Below are positions 57,824 to 64,000 of a stretch of 64,000 bases of DNA, piece by piece (the first letter of the stretch is position 1; each line of letters opens with the position of its first letter). The notes under the pieces are model-generated. The model was not told the origin of the DNA, searched no databases, and saw only the letters and a program-made list of their open reading frames with translations. A program made the position numbers and the translations under genes. Origin of the DNA: Penelope pileata (lineage: Eukaryota; Chordata; Aves; Galliformes; Cracidae); NCBI GenBank assembly GCA_013396635.1, contig WBMW01001510.1:343964-407963 (forward strand), in the 5' to 3' direction.

Positions 57824-60800
57824 GCTGAATCAGCTCTCAGTCTGAGGATGGGGACATAGAGGAGGTTTTGGACATGGTTTTCACATTGAAGCCAATGTCT
57901 CGTGAAACTGCACTGGTAGACTGTGGCATAGGTACTTTTTTTTGCAGAGAGATTTGTACCCCACAGATCTAAACTAAGGAGCCCTTAACTCAAACTGGCG
58001 ATTTCTCTTCACACTCAGTACCTGTTCTTAGACATTGAATTAAGTTAATGATAATCTGTACGGCCTTTGCAGCCTATATGGCAGATCCTAGGGAATGAAG
58101 TAGGGCTGATCCTTATCCAAAATGTTGAGTGAAATCACATGGCTGATGGATGCACTTGTTTTAGGACCAGTCATTAGCTAGAGTGGTTTTGTCCACGCTT
58201 GGATCTGCAGGAATGTGTTGCATTAAGAGTACGGTTTTGACTTTGTATTCTTGAGTTCCCAAAGGACTTTCACTGAACAGTTTCACAAAAATGAAAAAAA
58301 AATAGATGGTTTATTGAGGTGACAGACGTATCAGTTTGGGATTGCCATGGATAAATGCACCAGCAGCAGTAGCTCTGATCTGTGATAGCAATGCTAGTGA
58401 AGCACAATCTGTCCCGGGTGCTCTTCACCAAGAGATGAAGGTGCAATCCTCACCATGAAGGCATCTCTGCCTTCATGCAGGAAGAGGAGCAGTGTTTCCC
58501 ATCTCTTCTTTCTTTTCATCTCTCCTTCGGTCTCTCTTCCTTTATCTTCTCCCCCCATCCCAAAATACTTTCCCTGATATCCTAAACCTTGTCTGTTTCC
58601 CTCCTGGGGTGGTGTTTAACAGCATTTGGGTGCAGAGTCGAGTACCACAGTCGTGTGGGTTTAGCTCAATCTTCTTATTATGATACTCAGGAATGTTAAC
58701 TGTGATATTAATTTAATCATTAATGAAGCAAAAGGTCTCACTCTGGGCACCGCAGCCTTCAGGATTCTGTGCTGAAGCGTTATCAGCTTGTTCCCACAGC
58801 CTTTAGCAAAACAGAACCATCCTGCTGCCACAAGGATCCCTCCTTCGGCTGCTTTTCATGCTGCCCTTGCAGCTCTCCATCCTCAAGGTTTAGATGAGAA
58901 AAGCAGGCACCAGCATTTTTAACTCCTCATGTGCCAAGCCAACAGAAGGCCAAACCTCATTTTCTTCTCCTTTGTCCACCAGCATTATGGTGAACTTGCT
59001 TATTCCAGGATGGGTGGTGTGCTCTTGGGTGGAGGGATGAACCTCCATGATAAATCACCAGAGATCTGTCCTTTGCCACATACCTTTCACAGCAGATTAC
59101 AACACAGCAAAATGTTTCTAAAGCAGAACTAGGGCATGGAGAAATGCACCCGGTATCTCTGATAAAACAGATTCTGAATTCTCAAAGGACAAGAGAAGTG
59201 GGTTAGTAGTCCCCTCTATGGTCTGGAACCTGGAGACAGGTAGAAGGTGGGAGAGAAAGGAAACAATCCCTGGCACCTCATATTCTGTGAAAGGAAGAAC
59301 AACTTCTGAAAGAATTCCTCTGCAGGAAAGCATTGGGTAAGAGCTGAGGGAGATTAAGGGAAGAGCAAATCATATATGCAGTCCTTGCACAACCATTTTC
59401 CATGAGGCAGCAGAATGTCTTTCTTTTCTTTCTTTCTGCCTTAAATATTGCATCATTCTTAAACAGTAGTTTTTTAACTCCAAACACAGGGAGTTCTCAT
59501 GCAACGAAAGCTGTAGTCCCAAGTTGTACTCTTAGTTCTAAATTGTTAGCCATTGTTATTTTGAAGTTATTTTCACTTTAGTGACTGAAGCAGCACAGGC
59601 AGGAAAGAATTATGATTTTGAGTATCGTCCAAGACCAATCCTGAATGCTGTGTAAAAGTCTCCCTACCCACATGCTGACTCAGAGCTGTAATGCTTGGTG
59701 GCAAAATGCTAGCAGGAGAGGATGGCATGTTACTATCAATACCAAACCCGAATCCTGCAGTGTTGTGGCATCTTTTTTTTCCCTTTAGAAGACATTTTTC
59801 TGTTTTAGAAACAGCCTAGTGTACCAATCCCAGAACCTGAAAGTGAGCAGAAAAAAGATTATTCACTTCTACCCCCCAGCAAGGGTGAGGATTCAGATTT
59901 TTTAAAAACTGCTTTTACCTGGACTTTGGGATATCCCATGCGTGTGTTACACGAGAGATTCTAAGCAGTTCTCATGCACTGGGATGTTGCTGATGGGTTC
60001 CTAAATGCCTCGTAGTCCTTAATGCCTCCTTCTTGATCACTGGAGGAAGTAAAGAATTGTTAGTACCTTTTATGAGCCAGAGAACAGAAGGAAAACAGTA
60101 TCAACTGACTTGCCCAGAATATGTCACAGACATGAGAATGGATTTCAGCCTCATTTCACTGTTTGCTCAGTTTGCTGTCCTTCCTTGTTTCAGTGCTTGC
60201 ATGACCCTATTAGTCATAACCATGGCCCATTATCTGCTGGGAAAACTTTAAATCAAGCAGTAAGCTTTCACTGCCGTGTCTGCAATGAAAACCAAAGAAT
60301 GAGTCTGATTTGACAAAGGCTACAAAGAGTAGAGGTTCTGACAAGTCTTTTCTCATTAGCTGGGAAAAAGAACAGACAAGGTGGTTAAGGAGATGTGAAG
60401 TACCTTTTAAAAAGCTTTCCACCTCAATAGCTTGGCATGTTGAAGGAATGTCAAAAAATTCATTTTGCTTCTTTAGAATAATCTTTATGTACTTAAATCT
60501 GACACTTTTTTGGAATTTTTCAGCCAGACGTTATCAAACCTAGATACAGATGACAAAAAAATGCCTACAGGCGTGAATCAAGGTTTGTGAGTTAGCACTG
60601 GGAGTTTGCGTCAGAGGAAATTGCAGGAAAACTGCAATGCTGGTGTGGCTTGATAAATGCCACGTGGATATGCAATTTTATGATCTTAATTGTTTGTGTT
60701 ACACACTATCACATTTGTGCTTGGATGATTTTTTAGATTGGCTCTGTCTATACCTTGGAATTCAGGCTAAAGAGGGCATGGAAATAAACAATTTCATGTC

Positions 60801-61618
60801 AAAAGCTGAACCCCTGTGCATTGTTAGTGTCACCACGGCAGCCAGAAGCCTGCATCACGGCCCCGTCATCCTGCCACAAAGCCTCTGAATGGTGGATTAT
60901 GCCACTGAAGTTGTGTAAGTTTTTAAGTCCTTATGGGAGGCGCTGAGATGTCTAGCCTTTGAGAAAGAGTATGTTTTGTCTTTGAACCTCTCCATCTACA
61001 TGCTGTCCAAGAAAACAAGTCTGCTGCTTGCAGAAAGTTGAGCATGATGTCTTGTTTACATCTCTGGATACTGCTTTTGCTGCAGCAGTGACCACAACCA
61101 GGCTTTCAAGGCTGCATTTCTCAGATGAAATACAGAGTCCTGCCTATGGAGTGAACCTGTTTAATACCCGATGTCATACCTGAGTCCAAGGATCAATTGC
61201 TTTTTATTTACTCAGTGCAACGCAGTGCCATGTTCCACCCACAGCTTCAGGAACTTTGCCTTTGCTCCTGCAGCCGTTGCAGAGTACATGAAGCACACTG
61301 AGACATCCTGTAACTTCTGGATCACGTTCAGTGTGTCCCTGTGTGGTTTTACCTCCTGATCCTGGAAAGCGTGGCGTCCCCAAGTGAGCTTCGCAGCTCC
61401 ACTGGGGAGAAGCCTGGCATGCTCTGCTGAGTAATCCTTCAGGGATTTTAGCAGAAGCTGCAGCTTTCTGCATGGTGCTGGAAATAATCCTTCTGTCTTG
61501 ACAAACAGCTTCAGATAGAGAAGACAACACAGAGCAACCAGGTAGGTCATTTTCTTCTTCCTGGAGGAAAAAGTAAAACCTTGTAGAGGAGCACAGATTT
61601 CAGTTATTTTTGCTGTGG

Positions 61619-61640
61619 TTTTTTTTTTTTTTTTTTCTTT
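61619..61640 (+). repeat. Poly-T tract
   Basis: About 18 Ts followed by CTTTT. On the minus strand it is a poly-A run about 70 bases upstream of the start of the ORF at 61550. Confidence 0.8.
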
Positions 61641-64000
61641 TGCATATTGGATTGTGCTGCATGTTTAAACGCTGGTTCTGGAGAATGTGTCTTTTGTCCA
61701 AGTTTTCTTTACATAGGACCAGCTTTTTGCTGTCATCAACACACAAAGATGGAGGAACTGGGACCAGTGAAGTGAAATTTTAGTGAACTGAAGTCAGTGA
61801 GAAAACACATTCATTCTGCTAGCTTTGGATCTGGGCCCCCCTCTCTGTAATATCCAAAGGAAGAGCAAGACCTCTCCTTCTCTGTGTGACTGAATCTAAA
61901 ACGTGCTCAGTGCTTTCCCTGCATTTTAATGTAACAGCGAAGGTGTGAAACACAGGATGGTCTTGCCGCCATCAGTAAAGGTTTTGCATCATAGCTGCCT
62001 CCAGAGAAGGTGTGCTCTACCTCAAACTTGTAGATGAACCATTTAATGAGTGTTGTTTTCTGGCCTGTGGTGTATCAAATGATAACTGGTCTCACTGCCT
62101 TTAAAACTGGAGGTGAGTCTAGGAGGTCAGCTTACAGATGGCCAAAACTTTATGGATGTGGAGATCTGGTTAGATGAAACACATCCAAAGTGTCTTCTGA
62201 ACTGCAGAGAAAAACGACCACTTCTCCCCAGGAACCTTGCTTATCTGATATGGGATCTCTTACATCCTTCTCCCATATCTGATACTGATTGAACTCTTCA
62301 CACAGCAGTATGATAGTTTATCCACATACTGAAGAACGATTTTCACAATGCAGCATTGCTCCTCTTTCTCCGACCAGAAAGACAAGACAATTCAGGTATC
62401 CTGACACAGACAAAAGTCCCAGAGAAGCCAGCATGAGATTTTCTAAGTGAATCTGCAAGCAGAAGGATCTTTTTTATGATGAAGTTAACTTGCTGCACTG
62501 ACCTAGATCTACATTTCTGCAAATGACAAATTATTTCAAAAATAATATTAAAAAGAAAGGCTGAGGCCATATGATCCATGATAGAGGCACTCTCTTTATC
62601 TCTGTGTTATTCAGTTGCAAACCACCAGAGCAAAATAACCTGTGGTTCACATTACAGGAGGAACTGTTTCCTTCCTTTGAAGCAAATGCCTTATTTTTCT
62701 TAGCAGTAGAAACTCTCTCTGGATCTCTGTTTAGTCAAATGCATGACTTACTGCACTTTGGTTCTAGTTGCTAACATATTCATGACCTACATACATCCTA
62801 GTGTTACTGAAAGCTGCTATTCCAGGCTTACGCAAAAAAATAACCAAAAGAAAGGGAACAGTGAAGCGCACTAATTTGCTGACATCAAAGTAAAGCTCGG
62901 AGTATAATTCTCTTCAAGTCAGGCTGGAAACCTGCTTCCAGCATCACTGGGTGTGGTTCATCACTGTCAGGCAGACAGACCCCCAGGGCAAGAACCAAGT
63001 AGTTTGTCTTCATTAGAGAGAATTTGCCTTCCCAATGCTTAGTGTGACAGTGCTTAGCCTGGAGAGCCCTCCAGCCCCTTACACTTGTGGGTCCAGCCTA
63101 GGACGTGTTAATGTTTGCGTGTGTTCAGCATTGACTCCAGGAGGAGCAGGATTTGGTCCTGGTACACCTGTAGGGTGATATCATGAGGATAACTGTTAAC
63201 TGTTCTGAGGCTGGAAAGCTCAAACAGGTGAGTTCTGCTCTACTGTCTGTAGCCACTTGATATACTTAAATATAAATATATTCTAAAAACTGATATTCCC
63301 ATCCCAGAAGTTGAATTATATAGTTCACCAGTGTCTCCAGATCTGTGCAGGAACACTGAAAGGAGGAAAAGGAAGTAGATCAAGGCCTTTGGTTTTCCCC
63401 ATGCATGAACAGCAGTATGAGATGTTTGAACTGGGGCTGGACAATACTGTGGCAAATCCAGGTTCAAAGGTGGACGCATGCCCTGTAGGCAAGGCCTATA
63501 ACTGTAACCTGCATGTGAACAAGGCTTCTTTTCACATTCCCTGGCACTTTTTCGCTTTTCTTGACTCAATCCAGGGGCCGGTGCAGCTCCTTGCCCACCT
63601 CCATAGGTTGTTCAGCGTTATACTTTCACCCATTGCTTCCTTCCTGCTCCATTGTTTGGGATCTTGAGTTTACTGAGGCTTGTAGCTACTGTGGGTTGTA
63701 ATTTCGGAGGCCGCCTGGATTACTCACTAGTTTAAGGCCTTTCCTTTCTTTTCTCTGCCCTTTGGTAAGAGTTGCTGTGTGCAGTTTACACTGTTGTTGT
63801 CAGGAACGTTGCCAATGCTTTCTCCACCTGCCATTTCACTTCTCAGATAGATAAGACTGAGTTTACTTTTCCATCTTAAATCTGTACCGTTGGCTTTACG
63901 ACACCATGAAAAATACGGATACAGGTGTGAGAGGAGCGAGAAGAACAATTTTGCTTAACTTATAGTTGGTTGCAGCAGACTGCTGCATTGCAGTGCAATG

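Larger units (their letters stand above)
53351..64000. other. Intergenic or unassigned sequence to the window end
   Basis: About 10.6 kb without an established gene. The part at 54.3-55.3 kb is richer in G+C, but no CpG island is apparent. Isolated exon-like segments on the + strand (57834-57931, 59809-59884, 60524-60582) and a minus-strand ORF at 61212-61550 are described under findings. No tRNA, rRNA or CR1 end was recognised after 53.35 kb. Confidence 0.55.

Noticed and set aside
63183..63227. ATG followed by 15 open codons and a strong GTGAGT donor, like a first coding exon
   Set aside because: Too short to judge, with no downstream partner exon in the window. Isolated consensus donors also occur at about 46842, 55308 and 62113 without supporting context.
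63311..63667. 118-codon + strand ORF near the window end
   Set aside because: No recognised motif, no convincing splice or polyadenylation context, and a frame composition typical of noncoding sequence.
1..64000. CRISPR arrays, bacterial operons, tRNA or rRNA genes, snoRNA C/D boxes
   Set aside because: None was found. The direct repeats present are CR1 copies, simple runs or the assembly duplicate, and the few C-box-like motifs seen had no matching D box at proper spacing or terminal stem.

Overview
The window is vertebrate nuclear DNA, almost certainly from a bird. It has large introns with GT-AG splice sites, no compact gene order, and many 3'-terminal CR1 LINE fragments with the octamer-type tails typical of avian genomes. 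No bacterial, phage or plasmid features were seen. I found no new biological system. The window holds the 3' half of one conserved neuronal gene followed by about 22 kb of repeat-bearing DNA with no gene I can establish.

Region 1 (1-41,880) is the C-terminal half of a Munc13 family gene on the + strand. I read it as UNC13B (Munc13-2), mainly from the C-terminal tail. Thirteen constitutive coding exons plus one probable 57-nt cassette exon run from 4852 to the stop codon at 40101-40103. Without the cassette they join in one unbroken frame of 1588 nt (528 residues). They encode MHD1, the linker, MHD2 and the C-terminal C2C domain. The upstream exons (C1, C2B, start of the MUN domain) lie before the window. 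A 3' UTR of about 1.8 kb follows, with two AATAAA signals. In birds the counterpart of human 9p, where UNC13B lies, is on chromosome Z, so this is probably Z-linked DNA (inference).

Region 2 (41,880-45,800) is intergenic. It is dominated by a 5'-truncated, frameshifted CR1 copy on the + strand that still shows endonuclease-RT linker, reverse transcriptase and C-terminal segments. This stretch carries assembly damage: a perfect 391-bp repeat on either side of a single N, and a 45-N gap that probably hides several hundred bases.

Region 3 (45,800-64,000) is intergenic or intronic to an unrecognised gene. It has old CR1 pieces, poly-T runs and a few isolated exon-like segments that I could not chain into a gene. 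A minus-strand ORF near 61.2-61.55 kb, with a hydrophobic start and an adjacent AATAAA, is the one unexplained item there I would check first.
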